A DNA stretch of 64,000 nt from CAUZIZ01 sp965222655 (GCA_965222655.1 CBDCUP010000021.1:434001-498000); one strand, 5' to 3'; shown: positions 7,307-15,972, counted from the first letter of the stretch. Program-made: numbers and translations. Notes: generated by a model from the sequence alone, not told the origin.

Positions 7307-8590
7307 ATGGTGAGAACACAAAGACTGGGTGTACCGAAAACCCTTGGGTTGGTAATAGCAGTTTTTCTACCGCTATGCTCGCATCTTCAAGGGCAGGACG
7401 CCCCCCAAATCCAATTGGCAGAAGCAGACCAGACAGCCTGGGACATCTTGCCTCAGATGTTGAACATCACTTATGCGGTCGGGCCGGAGGTCCCCAGTTG
7501 TGGGCGCTCGCTGCAGACCAGCAACGGAGGAATCATCCACGACACTCTCATCTCGGTGGCCGGGTTTGGTATTCCCACCACCTGCCCAGAAAGTGAAAAG
7601 AAGTTCATCAAGAAGGTCTATGGTCTGAAACTCCGAGGCTCCTCATCAGGCTGGAAGGAGTTGCCCGACCTCCCCGGATCCCGTCGGCAGGCCCATGCGG
7701 CAATTCCCGTCGGAAACCGGCTCTATCTCTGGGGCGGGTTCAGCTATTTCGATCCCTACACCTACCGTGACGGGTACCGCCTCTCCAAGGAAAGAGGAGA
7801 GTGGATCTGGGAGTCGATGCCGGATCTCCCCTGGGCTACCGGGGGTGCCGGCATCTGTGCCATCGACGAGAAAATCTACATTTTCGGCGGCATGGACTAC
7901 AACCGCGAGAAGATGTACACGAATGCAGACCGAAACGGAAAGATCCCTCGCCTGGGCGCTAGGCTCCTGGTCTTTGACACACGGAATCCGAATGCCGGCT
8001 GGAAGAATCTGGCGATCTGTCCAGGGACGGCTCGCTGGTATCCGGCGGTTTCCGCCGCCGGGGGCAAGGTCTACGTACTTGGAGGTCTGAGCGGAGGCGA
8101 CAACGCTGCAGGACAGTACTGCACTGTGGTGGACAACTGGTCCTACGACCCCGCCCGAAGTCAGTGGGAAAGGCTACCGGATCTACCTATCGCCAGCGGC
8201 AACTACCCCAGCGGCCAGATCACCTACGATGGTCGGTTCATCCTTTTGGTGGGCGGTTACCAGTACGCCTCGATTCTGAACCCCGACGGATCCGTGAGAC
8301 CCTCCTACGGCCGGCCCTACAAGCACTACAAGAAGAAGGGATATTACGCTGACGTAATGGTCTACGACACCAAGACCGGATTGTTCGGCCGAGGAGATCC
8401 CTTGCCTCTGAACAACAACATGCCCTCCACGGTGGTGGAGGGAAACCGTTTCCACATGTTCGGCAGTGAAACCGAAGAAGCTATTGTCGAAGGGAAGCAC
8501 TACGAGCACCGTCCCAATCTCTATCTGATTGGCACGATTGCTCCCATCGACGAGCGAGACTGGCGAGACCAGATCAGATTCCTGAATTAG
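7307..8590 (+). CDS. Exported kelch-type beta-propeller protein
   Basis: This 427-residue protein has a signal peptide (hydrophobic LGLVIAVFLPLC, then an alanine/glutamine cleavage region) and kelch-like blades: ELPDLPGSRRQAHAAIPVGN then LYLWGGFSYF, IYIFGGMDYN, VYVLGGLSGGDN, and FILLVGGYQY. Each blade carries the double-glycine turn and trailing aromatic typical of kelch motifs. Related exported propellers include N-acetylneuraminate mutarotase (NanM) and galactose-oxidase-like proteins, so a sugar-related role is possible but not shown. ATG at 7307 is chosen because AAAGGGA precedes it and it gives a proper signal peptide; a start 45 bases upstream is possible. No partner gene is adjacent. 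Confidence 0.8.
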   Translation: MVRTQRLGVPKTLGLVIAVFLPLCSHLQGQDAPQIQLAEADQTAWDILPQMLNITYAVGPEVPSCGRSLQTSNGGIIHDTLISVAGFGIPTTCPESEKKFIKKVYGLKLRGSSSGWKELPDLPGSRRQAHAAIPVGNRLYLWGGFSYFDPYTYRDGYRLSKERGEWIWESMPDLPWATGGAGICAIDEKIYIFGGMDYNREKMYTNADRNGKIPRLGARLLVFDTRNPNAGWKNLAICPGTARWYPAVSAAGGKVYVLGGLSGGDNAAGQYCTVVDNWSYDPARSQWERLPDLPIASGNYPSGQITYDGRFILLVGGYQYASILNPDGSVRPSYGRPYKHYKKKGYYADVMVYDTKTGLFGRGDPLPLNNNMPSTVVEGNRFHMFGSETEEAIVEGKHYEHRPNLYLIGTIAPIDERDWRDQIRFLN

Positions 8591-8872
8591 CAGGAGAGGA
8601 GTCCCGACCAAGATGAGCGTCGAGCCGCGGTGCTCCCGGTGGACGCTCCTGGTCCTGGGTCTGTAACGAGACCGTACCTCACCCAGGGAGGAAGCCAATA
8701 CCAGACGCATGAAGTACAAGGGTGTGGCAGCGGCAGCCGCTCGGACAAGTTGAACAAGCTCCTCGAAGCCAGGCGGCAGGGTTTCATCCCCAGGTGAACG
8801 AATTGACAGCTCCTTGCTTCAAACTCTATTGTGGATGTTAGCCCCGCCAAGCACTAACAGGAGGAATCGACT
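8591..8872. promoter_or_regulatory. Leader region of the double-glycine peptide gene
   Basis: TTGACA at 8803-8808 is followed 18 bases later by TATTGT at 8827-8832, a reasonable sigma-70-type promoter. An AGGAGG ribosome site at 8859-8864 lies 8 bases before the ATG at 8873. Earlier bases, up to 8800, show no gene. Confidence 0.55.
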
Positions 8873-9202
8873 ATGTCCGAGAATGAGAGGCATCGAGCCG
8901 AGGATGATGAAGTAATCGGTAATCGACCTGACGATGAATTGTCTGACGAGGATTTAGAGAGGGTCGCTGGAGGATCGAAGCCGTCCGAAGAACACCCGCT
9001 CGCAGTCAACTATTCGACCAAGTTGACATCCCAGGACAAGAAGAAACCCTTAGGACGTAAGACAGGTGACCACGGGACAGCCCGGGGAGCCAAGCGTAAG
9101 CCCCCCAGGTCAAGACCTACTGTCGCGTACCTTCTCCCACTTCATCTCCCTATCCACCGCGGCCAGATGACCATTCTCGAACTCCACCAGAGACCACGGT
9201 AG
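8873..9202 (+). CDS. Candidate RiPP precursor with double-glycine leader
   Basis: The frame encodes 109 residues. Residues 1-34 are acidic and end in ELSDEDLERVAGG, a close match to the LSxEELExVAGG leader motif of double-glycine (Nif11/NHLP/class II lanthipeptide-type) precursors, where a peptidase-transporter cuts after GG. The following region, SKPSEEHPLAVNYSTKLT, then a Lys/Arg-rich tail, has no cysteine, so a lanthipeptide is unlikely. Promoter and AGGAGG site are strong. No maturase, C39 peptidase or transporter lies in the window, so it would be an orphan. The last 30 codons overlap an antisense 54-codon frame that looks coding, so the natural 3' end may have been altered by rearrangement. 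Confidence 0.6.
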   Translation: MSENERHRAEDDEVIGNRPDDELSDEDLERVAGGSKPSEEHPLAVNYSTKLTSQDKKKPLGRKTGDHGTARGAKRKPPRSRPTVAYLLPLHLPIHRGQMTILELHQRPR

Positions 9203-9274
9203 GACGGCAGTATCTCGGCCATCCAGGATATAAGGTGCGAGGCCGTCGCTGAGCTTGATCACCTTGCCCTTCAT
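9110..9274 (-). CDS. Small hypothetical protein
   Basis: This 54-residue frame (MKGKVIKLSDGLAPYILDGR, then TAVLPWSLVEFENGHL and AVDREMKWEKV) has balanced, globular-looking composition, more protein-like than the plus-strand frame it overlaps. It starts 12 bases after the stop of the upstream minus-strand gene, suggesting a two-gene unit. I do not recognise the family. The overlap with the leader-peptide frame means at most one of the two 3' regions is likely to be fully real. Confidence 0.45.
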   Translation of the reverse strand: MKGKVIKLSDGLAPYILDGRDTAVLPWSLVEFENGHLAAVDREMKWEKVRDSRS

Positions 9275-9286
9275 GCCGGGGAAGGC

Positions 9287-9670
9287 TTACTCCCCAACCT
9301 CCAACTCCCTCAAGCACGCCAGAATCTCATGATTGAGCTTGAGCATTGGCAAGGGCTGCTGATCGCCATCCTCCTTCTCGCGTCGCAGCAACTCGCGAAC
9401 AGAGACCCCACTGCGTCGGTCTTCTTCCAACTCCCCAAGACAAACCACAATCGCATGGTCCAACTGCATCATCCCTGGCCCACCATAGAGGCTGGCTTCG
9501 TCAAACCAGGACGAGAAATTGCTGTGATTGAGGGTCTCCTTGCAGACCAGACGAAAGCACGCCTTGCCCTGATTCCCCATCACTATGGGAATCACGGACG
9601 GATAGTCTGTGGTGCGCTCCAGGATGTACTCCTCGAATCGCTCTCTGAAGGGGCCGTATTCGCGGACCAT
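9287..9670 (-). CDS. Hypothetical protein, possibly 5'-truncated
   Basis: The 127-residue frame contains SVIPIVMGNQGKACFRLVCK and SSWFDEASLYGGPGMMQLDH, and reads as a folded acidic protein, but I cannot place it in a family. The same frame stays open upstream of the ATG for about 25 codons (including STLTLFLRSDLGYYTF) without another start until a stop near 9740, so the ATG at 9670 may be internal to a truncated gene. It is followed closely by the 54-residue frame at 9274. Confidence 0.4.
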   Translation of the reverse strand: MVREYGPFRERFEEYILERTTDYPSVIPIVMGNQGKACFRLVCKETLNHSNFSSWFDEASLYGGPGMMQLDHAIVVCLGELEEDRRSGVSVRELLRREKEDGDQQPLPMLKLNHEILACLRELEVGE

Positions 9671-9848
9671 GAAAGTGTAATAGCCCAGATCTGACCGTAG
9701 AAACAGTGTCAGAGTAGATCGCCCCTGACCGGCTGCTTCCGCCTACAAGCAGACCTTGAGATTGTCCTGGGAACTTCCAATGCACCGGTGAGTCGCCTGA
9801 CGAACATGCCGAGCAGCTCCGTGGTGCAGGCCGCCCGGCCAAGGTGGA

Positions 9849-10511
9849 TCATGTTCCGGGATGTAACGAGAGCTCGGGATAGTAGTTTCTGTAACCGAAT
9901 ACACGCGCGAACGGGACAACCAGCCACTGGATCCCCATCCGAACCACGGCAGGAATCTCAGGAAGGGTGCTGTCGCAAATAGGATCCAGAGCAGCTATCC
10001 GAATCATCAGTCCCGGCCCGATTTGCCCATCGGCGGCATCCAGAAAGTGATAAACCTGAACCAGGCAGGCACCGAAAGACTGAGGCATCGCAGGCTTCTC
10101 GCTTGCGAGGATCACCTCAAGGTCCGTGGGGTTGTAGGGGCGATGGGGAACTCCCGGCTCCACCCTGTGTTTCTCTCCGGGGCCGAGCTGAATAACGCCG
10201 TCCGCTAATTCCAAGTAAAGCGTCCCGGATTCTACCGTGAACTCTTCCTCAAACGTCTGGTGATAGTGCATGGGAGGTCCCGGCGCGCCGGGTTGAATTC
10301 GCGCACGCAGGACAAGCCACCCATCTTCCACGTCGAGCACCTCCAGTGTGACTCCTTCTGCTTTGCTCGCCAAAACGTCACCGGCACGCGGGTAGGTGGA
10401 GGGATCCGGTGGCTCAGGTCGCAACCCCACGCGATGAAGGAGATTGGCCAGTACGACCGACGCGACCAAGAGCAGAAACACACGGATGCTGTATCGCTTT
10501 GCTCTGCTCAT
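9849..10511 (-). CDS. Membrane-anchored cupin-domain protein
   Basis: This 220-residue protein has one N-terminal hydrophobic segment (VFLLLVASVVLANLL) that should export or anchor it, followed by a single cupin barrel. The metal-site motif is visible: PPMHYHQTFEEEFTVESGTL provides two histidines and a glutamate, and GEKHRVEPGVPH supplies the later histidine. Cupins of this kind bind a metal and are used in dioxygenases, isomerases or sensors; no substrate can be assigned. ATG at 10511 is preferred over a GTG 15 bases upstream because it begins immediately at the MSRAKRYS positively charged stretch. No partner gene is adjacent. Confidence 0.75.
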   Translation of the reverse strand: MSRAKRYSIRVFLLLVASVVLANLLHRVGLRPEPPDPSTYPRAGDVLASKAEGVTLEVLDVEDGWLVLRARIQPGAPGPPMHYHQTFEEEFTVESGTLYLELADGVIQLGPGEKHRVEPGVPHRPYNPTDLEVILASEKPAMPQSFGACLVQVYHFLDAADGQIGPGLMIRIAALDPICDSTLPEIPAVVRMGIQWLVVPFARVFGYRNYYPELSLHPGT

Positions 10512-10852
10512 CGTGGCATCGTACACGGGATCCCCGGCGATCGGCTATTTTTCAGGGAATAGAAGGCAGTTCAATGGCGAAACTCGGGAGAAACCCGGGC
10601 AGGGACACCCAGCTATTGCCTGATTTGATCGAAATCGACCGACCGGTTCCGCCTGAGGCTGTGTGAAAAGTCATTCATGATTTCGGATTTGAAATTTTGA
10701 CTTCGTAGGATCGCGTGCAAGCCACGATCTCCGTCGTAGGAAGGGTAAAGAGACCCCTAAATCAAAGAGGTTTTGGACTTTTCACACACCCTCGGCCGTT
10801 TGCGGTAGTTCGGTCGACGTTTTCGGGGAAGACCTGAATGTCCGCTTTTAGG
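10512..10852. other. Intergenic stretch holding a MITE
   Basis: No gene is supported between the cupin gene and the group II intron. The stretch contains the MITE-like element at 10655-10793 and otherwise nothing recognisable. Confidence 0.5.
10655..10793. mobile_element. MITE-like element, 139 bp
   Basis: Imperfect 18-bp terminal inverted repeats, GAGGCTGTGTGAAAAGTC at 10655-10672 and GACTTTTCACACACCCTC at 10776-10793, differ at one position. There is no coding capacity. A 27-bp exact match to its right end lies at 6508-6534, showing it is a dispersed family. The terminal sequence resembles ends of DDE-type insertion sequences, but the mobilising transposase is not in the window. Confidence 0.7.
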
Positions 10853-11775
10853 GTGCGCCGTGGTAAGGCGGCGCTTTCCCAGTGGGTGAAAGTCCCACCC
10901 GGCAACCGCTCCAGCCGGAAGCAACCGGAGCAACTATGGAGGTAACGAAATGGTTGAAGCCTCTGGTGAAGCGAGTCACGAATGGGTGACCGCGCAAGTG
11001 TGCAGGCCGTAACGCGAGTGAACGCTGAGCAAGCCTCGAAAAGGACGATGCGCAGGCCGACCCGGCTCCTAGACCGGGGAAGGCTGATAGGGCTGGGGAA
11101 GTGAGCGAAGTAGGCACCCAGTCGCTGCGCCGGGGTAGTGGCGACAGCATGTACACCAGGGAAGCGCACGCAACACGGGAAGCCCCTAGGCGTGGTCAGG
11201 GATGGCCAACCGGAAGCCCGTGAGGGACAGACCGGGCGCCTTGGGGTGGCGGAGAGGCCCGTAGTACCGAGGAAGCCGGGTAATGCCGGTGGAGGGAAGG
11301 AGCCTTAGTTCAAGACGAATGCAGGACGTAGTGAAGGGACCAGGAGATTGGGCAACCTATCAACTCCGAAAAGGGTTCAGAAACTGCAGAGGGCATTACG
11401 CGCGAAAGCGAAGGCTGAGCCCAGCTATCGCTTCAGCGGTAGCTGGGTGAACTGGCGCAAGACCACGGAGTTGGTGCAGCAGTTGAACCGCGCCCTGCGC
11501 GGCTGGGCGAACTACTCTCGGGTAGGGACGACCAGCCGAGCCTACCGGGCGCTGGACAACTACACCGCTCCGCGGTTTCGCCGGTGGCTGCGCCACAAGT
11601 ACAAGGTCAGGGGACGCAGGGGCGGGACGTATCCACTCTCGCACCTCTACGGGCACTTTGGGCTCGTGCGCCTGACCCAACTTGGGCGCGGCGAGCCGTG
11701 GGTGAAGGCGTGAGTCTTGTCCGAGAGCCGGATGCGGTAGTTCCGCCTGTCCGGTTCGATGAGGAGGATGTGGAA
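10853..11775 (+). mobile_element. Group II intron, internally deleted
   Basis: The 5' end starts with GTGCGCC, matching the GUGYG boundary of group II introns, and is followed by several hundred bases of structured, GC-rich sequence without an open frame (domain I-type, including CGCGAGTGAACGCTGAGCAA). A short frame at 11348-11713 encodes only the maturase part of the intron protein. A domain V-like hairpin, GAGCCGGATGCGGTAG ... TTCCGC ... GTCCGGTTC, lies at 11725-11758. The complete reverse transcriptase, about 300 residues, is missing, so this intron should not move by itself. The 3' boundary after domain VI is estimated. Confidence 0.75.
11348..11713 (+). pseudogene. Group II intron maturase domain only (reverse transcriptase lost)
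   Basis: The 121 residues match the C-terminal X/maturase domain of group II intron-encoded proteins: LNRALRGWANYSRVGTTSRA, then YRALDNYTAPRFRRWLRHKY, and YPLSHLYGHFGLVRL. The YADD-type reverse transcriptase and the finger-palm region that should come first are absent; the sequence begins directly at a linker (STPKRVQKLQRALRAK). This may still fold and help splicing, or be a relic. Its start codon is uncertain; no clear ATG precedes the domain. Confidence 0.8.
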
Positions 11776-12158
11776 ACGGAGTGATGGTCCGGCTATTGAG
11801 GCACCGCCAGACGAAAGGGGCGGTAACAGATAGGCCGAACCTTAGACCACCGCGCCACATCCTTACTCTACCGGAACCGGTCATCCAGGGACGCTCTACT
11901 TTAACGCCGTGGTTGCGGTCAGATCTGAGCTATCACACCGCCGTCCTATTTGATCGCAGTCCAACGGCGGCTTCCGAAAGCGGTCGTTCGATTGCGATTA
12001 AATCGGACGCTGTCTGTAAAGATCCGGTGCCGGACTATCACATTTTTGACCCGTCATCTTGCCCGGCAATAGGAGGCTGTCGAGTCAAAATCTGTCGAGA
12101 GAGCCACGTCCATCTGAATTGGCGTTTTGAACCTGTTTCTGGCACTCTGGACCCTACC
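11776..12158. other. Intergenic region upstream of sialidase-like gene
   Basis: The coding frame of the next gene is open through this stretch but its translation lacks family character; the protein begins at 12159 with its signal peptide. A degenerate motif (GAAAGCGG..GTTCGATTGCGAT) near 11974-12000 recurs near 56787-56810. Confidence 0.45.
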
Positions 12159-13214
12159 ATGCAAGACTCGGCGTTCGCTTCAAGAATCCCAGTTATTCTC
12201 TTAATGGTCGGCTCATTCTGGGTGCCCGCTCTCGGGGCTGATCCGCCGATAGTCGTAGAGAAGGTGGAGGTCAAAGGACTCTGGCATCATGGTGCACACA
12301 ACGCCTTCACCGACCTGATCCGCTGGCGGGATCGGTTTTACTGTACTTTTCGCGAAGGCTACCAACACGTCTCGTATGACGGCAAGATCCGCGTACTGGT
12401 CTCTGAGGACGGAGAGACCTGGAAGCCAGCAGCTCTGTTTGTGCTCCCCGGTTACGATCTGAGAGACCCGGAATTGGAGATTACCCCCGACGACAGACTC
12501 ATGCTGCTGGGACTCGTCCGATTGGAGCACGACCCACAGAACTCCACCGGCAGTTTTGTTTCCTTCACTGAAGATGGATGGAACTGGTCCCATCCCCGGA
12601 TCGCAGTGGCACCCGGAAGAATCCTGTGGCAAGCCACCTGGCACCGGGGAAAGCTCTATGGCTTTTCCCTTCCTGCTCCTGACGGACCCGATTGCCTCTC
12701 ATTCCTCGAGAGCAGCAACGGCACCAGCTTCCGGGTCGTGGCCGAAGAAGCCTACTGTAAGGACAAACCCTCGGAAACCCATCTGGAGTTCGACGGCGAT
12801 ACCGCCTATGGCCTGGTTCGACGCGTACTGTCGCTCAACGATGAGATGGGCAGGCGGAACAATGGCCCGGTTCTGCTGGTGGGTGAGCCACCCTACACCG
12901 ATTGGAGCGCCCATGAACTGGGTCCCTGGTTCGAGCCGATGGGAGGCCCCAGCATGGTGAAAACGCCCTATGGGTGGATCGCCGGAGGACGAATGCGCGA
13001 GGACCGTGCCGAGCGGACCTCGAGGATGACGCTGGCCTACCTGGACACAGAAAAGCGAAGCCTGTCCAAGCTCGTCCACCTACCGTCCAGTGGGGACAAC
13101 TCCTACCCGGGCATGGTCTGGCACGATGGGATCCTTTGGGTGAGCTACTATTCCAGCCACCGACAAGCCCAGACCCGGATCCATCTCGCCAAGGTCTGGC
13201 TCAGAGCCCGCTAG
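12159..13214 (+). CDS. Exported sialidase-like (BNR/Asp-box) protein
   Basis: This 351-residue protein has a signal peptide (RIPVILLMVGSFWVPALGA) and a six-bladed propeller style sequence with Asp-box-like turns such as SEDGETWKPAA, TEDGWNWSHP and a SSNGTSFRVV turn. FRWRD-type substrate arginines are suggested (DLIRWRDRFYCTFREGY, AGGRMREDRA), giving resemblance to the exo-sialidase superfamily, although a complete catalytic Arg-triad/Tyr/Asp set cannot be confirmed by eye. It would act outside the cytoplasm on glycans or related polymers. The start is set at the first ATG giving a signal peptide; upstream in-frame codons fall in intron-flanking DNA. Confidence 0.72.
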   Translation: MQDSAFASRIPVILLMVGSFWVPALGADPPIVVEKVEVKGLWHHGAHNAFTDLIRWRDRFYCTFREGYQHVSYDGKIRVLVSEDGETWKPAALFVLPGYDLRDPELEITPDDRLMLLGLVRLEHDPQNSTGSFVSFTEDGWNWSHPRIAVAPGRILWQATWHRGKLYGFSLPAPDGPDCLSFLESSNGTSFRVVAEEAYCKDKPSETHLEFDGDTAYGLVRRVLSLNDEMGRRNNGPVLLVGEPPYTDWSAHELGPWFEPMGGPSMVKTPYGWIAGGRMREDRAERTSRMTLAYLDTEKRSLSKLVHLPSSGDNSYPGMVWHDGILWVSYYSSHRQAQTRIHLAKVWLRAR

Positions 13215-13463
13215 CCCATCTAGAAATCCCAGGCTGGAACGGGACTACCCCCTAGACGCACGCACATACAGCGAATTACCCCCCACTAGATTCACGCTCC
13301 AAGAGGCTTGAAGAAGCTGAGGGTTCTGTCATTTTACTAATCTATTAGCATTCAGCATTAGGTGGCAGTGGGAAGCAGCCCCACCCCCCCCTCGATCGGG
13401 GGAGTGCCTTATTTGGAGGGTACGGGGGCCCTCGCAGAGCGGCCACTACAGAAGAGCGCCACC

Positions 13464-14588
13464 TCAGGGCCGGGGTTTGTCGAACGTCAGGATCCGGCGC
13501 GGGTTCTTCACCAGGATCAGCCGGGTCTGTGCCTCCGTTAGGCCTCGCCTTCTCAGCTCGGGAGCGACGAACTCCATGATGTAGGAGAAGCCGACACCGC
13601 CGTAGGCCTTCAGCTGGGATTTGGTGCAGACGTCCTGAGCCACCAGGATCCGGTCTGCGTAGCCAGCTTCGCAGAGCTGAAGGATGCCGTCCACCACGTC
13701 CCGGTCGTGGATTCGTCCCAGCCGGGGAATCACCTCGCCGAAGAGGTCGAACTGCAGGTAGACCCCGCGCTCCAGGAGCCGCTTCATGTAAGGCACCTGG
13801 GTAGCGATGTGGTTGGCGTGGCCGATGATGACCCGGTTCAGGCGGGCTCCTTCGGATTCGACTGTGTCTAGGGTGGTGAACTTGCCCTCACCCCTCCCGC
13901 CATGGTGAAAGGAGATGGGAGCCCCGGTGACGCGACTGGCCCGGGCCGAGGCCCGGATGCTCTTGATCTGGGCTTCGCTCAAGGAGCTGCCGACGCCTAC
14001 CTCCCCGATGATCCCCGAACGAATGTGTGTTCCGTCCACCCCCACCGTGATGTCTTTGATGATGCTCTGGGCCACCTCTTCCACCGTCCACTTCTCCATT
14101 TCGGGGGGGTGGTAGCTCTCGACGTAGTAGCCAGCGCCCATGATGATATCGAGCCCGGAGCCCCGGGCTATCTGGGACAGACCCTCGGGGTCCCGCCCGA
14201 GACCGATGCTGGTGGTATCAATGATTCCGTCCCCGCCCCAGCGCTTGAACTCCAGGACTTCTCGGATGGCCAGATCCACGTCGGTGAGTAGCAGATTATC
14301 CCGGTTGAGCACCAGCCCTGCCCGGACGTCGCTCAGGTTCTTCAGGGTCAGGGGCTCCAGATAGACGGCGGCTTGAGTTGCGGTCTTGAGGCGCCCTTCT
14401 TTGTTGCCTCTCGTGTAGTCGATGAGGATGTGCTCGTGGCCGAGAGTGGGACCCAGCTCAGAAGGGTCGATGGGACCGAGGACGGTCAGGATCTTGCCGG
14501 AGAGGTCGGGGATACCTGCTTCACCGGCCAGGAACGGCGCGCTCACCAGAATGACGAATAGCAACGGAACGGCGGCTGAAAGCTTCAT
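13464..14588 (-). CDS. Exported phosphotriesterase-family metallohydrolase
   Basis: This 374-residue amidohydrolase-fold protein carries a signal peptide and the phosphotriesterase-family metal ligands: His51 and His53 in LGHEHILID, the bridging carboxylate in SGIIGEVGVG, histidines in SFHHGG and IIGHANHI, and Asp in LVAQDVC. Family members hydrolyse lactones or phosphotriesters; lactonase activity is the most common ancestral one, but the substrate is not evident here. The ATG at 14588 is used because it starts the signal peptide. It lies 7 bases downstream of the truncated paralogue at 14596-15096, so the two form one transcription unit. Confidence 0.88.
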   Translation of the reverse strand: MKLSAAVPLLFVILVSAPFLAGEAGIPDLSGKILTVLGPIDPSELGPTLGHEHILIDYTRGNKEGRLKTATQAAVYLEPLTLKNLSDVRAGLVLNRDNLLLTDVDLAIREVLEFKRWGGDGIIDTTSIGLGRDPEGLSQIARGSGLDIIMGAGYYVESYHPPEMEKWTVEEVAQSIIKDITVGVDGTHIRSGIIGEVGVGSSLSEAQIKSIRASARASRVTGAPISFHHGGRGEGKFTTLDTVESEGARLNRVIIGHANHIATQVPYMKRLLERGVYLQFDLFGEVIPRLGRIHDRDVVDGILQLCEAGYADRILVAQDVCTKSQLKAYGGVGFSYIMEFVAPELRRRGLTEAQTRLILVKNPRRILTFDKPRP

Positions 14589-14595
14589 GTGTACT

Positions 14596-15096
14596 TCACT
14601 TAGGAGCGGCAAGCGTCAGGGCCCTTCTCGGATTCTCGATCAGCAGGGTCTGAATCTGATCCTTTGTGTCGCCCTTCTTCCTCAGATGGGGGACGAACTG
14701 TCGCAAAACGAACGAGTAGCCCACGCTGGTGACGTCCACGATGGCTCCTCCGCCCTGCCTTTTGTAATCCTCCAGCTCTTGGATTGCGGTTTCCTCGCTC
14801 CCCAGGATCCGGTTGTCCCGGTTGGAATAGCCCATGATGACGGCACCCAGCATGTCCATGGTCAGAGGCTTCAAGTAGAAGCCCACCTTCGTTGCTCCCA
14901 GAGCAGGGACCTGGGAGGAGCGATTCCAATTGAGGAAGACGTGCTCGTGGGGCATGGTGACCCCTAGGGTCACGGGATCCACGGGGTCGGACACGGTGAG
15001 GATCTTGCCCGCCAGATCGGAAGCGGCGGACAGGGAAGAGATGGCCAGAGCGGCCGCGATACTGATTAGGACCTTGGACATCAGTTTATTCGACAT
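14596..15096 (-). pseudogene. Phosphotriesterase paralogue with about 200 residues deleted in frame
   Basis: The 166-residue product starts with a signal peptide, matches its neighbour from PHEHVFLNW to GGGAIVDVTSVG, then jumps to YSFVLRQFVPHLRKKG and LIENPRRALTL, which match the neighbour's last 40 residues. About 204 residues of the TIM barrel, with four of the six metal ligands, are missing, yet the frame is kept. The product cannot form the active site. Recombination between short similar stretches (TSVG and GGVG) is the likely cause. It is co-directional with the intact gene, 7 bases upstream of it. Confidence 0.82.
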
Positions 15097-15298
15097 TCCT
15101 CATATCAGCCTCGGAGGGACCTTCTTCGGGTCTCCGAGCGGTGAATGGTCAGAACCTATCAGCCCTCTAACCAAAGGAACAAGTTTTTTCCTCATGTTTC
15201 GGCTGAAAAGACCTTCGACTCGTGGGCTATCCAGGTATTCTTGTCAAAATCTGCTAATCGAGATACCTCTCCAGTTGCTCGATCAAGAACACCAGGTC

Positions 15299-15550
15299 CT
15301 AGGTCGTGCTCCATCTCAAGCGGTCAATCCGGGACAACATCTCGGCCCATGATTGGCTGTCCATAAAATCGGATATTTCCTCGAGCATGTCATCGGCCGC
15401 TCCCTCATAGGCCTGTGCAATCCGCGTTTCGACCTCCCGACCCTGTTTCGCAGTCAGGTAGAGCTCAATGGCGGAGCTAACAAAAGCCGAGCGCCCCTTC
15501 TCTCGCGCCTCCGGATCCCGATCGACTCGGCGCAGCAGGTCGGTGTCCAT
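15299..15550 (-). CDS. Ribbon-helix-helix (CopG/MazE-like) antitoxin-type protein
   Basis: The 83-residue product has the N-terminal strand and helix pattern of ribbon-helix-helix DNA-binding antitoxins: TDLLRRVDRD, then REKGRSAFVSSAIELYLTAK, then a helical tail AYEGAADDMLEEI. In the usual arrangement the strand starts earlier (ETQIS before the ATG), so the real start may be a rarer codon upstream. The C-terminus ends abruptly and no MazF-type toxin follows, so this is probably an orphan or half of a broken pair. Confidence 0.6.
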   Translation of the reverse strand: MDTDLLRRVDRDPEAREKGRSAFVSSAIELYLTAKQGREVETRIAQAYEGAADDMLEEISDFMDSQSWAEMLSRIDRLRWSTT

Positions 15551-15734
15551 CGAAATCTGTGTTTCGCCACCATATTGGACAACAATAATCTTGTTGGGTT
15601 CAATGTTGGATCAGTCACTGATAGATGCGATCCGAACTTTCGTCCCACAGCCGATGTCGACGGCAATCGGGACCCCCGAGCCACAGGCCTTGAATCTCCT
15701 GGATGCATGCTCTGTGACGGCGTAGCGGTGGGCT

Positions 15735-15972
15735 CCAGGCCCGATTGCATCAAGTGATCGTGGAGTAGATCGCCATAGGGATCTCTGCCTATTTTCGTCA
15801 GCAGGGTGGTGGGGCAGCCTGCCCTCAGTGCGGCTAGCGCCTGGTTGGCTCCCTTGCCACCATAAGAGACGCGAAACTCTCCTGAACTGACGGTTTCGCC
15901 CGGTCGGGGGAGCCGGTTTGCGGAAACCGTCAGGTCGGTACTTGCGCTGCCGATTACAGCCAGTTTCAACAT
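15735..15972 (-). pseudogene. Ribokinase (PfkB family) N-terminal fragment
   Basis: The first 75 residues are clearly PfkB-family: LKLAVIGSASTDLTVSANRL, PRPGETVSS, then VSYGGKGANQALAALRAG with the ribose-binding GGKGAN motif, and TKIGRDPYGD. Past DHLMQSGLE the reading frame degenerates and no ATP-binding C-terminal domain (GAGD) exists. The ATG at 15972 lies 43 bases before the second IS1595-type element, and the antitoxin gene sits downstream. It is a broken gene; gene loss next to the IS is likely but no target duplication supports a simple insertion. Confidence 0.75.

Noticed and set aside
13381..13403. C-rich/G-rich hairpin between convergent genes as terminator
   Set aside because: Stem is only 5 bp and there is no T-tract.
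15240..15300. MazF-type toxin after the ribbon-helix-helix gene
   Set aside because: The downstream frames have no MazF or PIN motif and stop soon.
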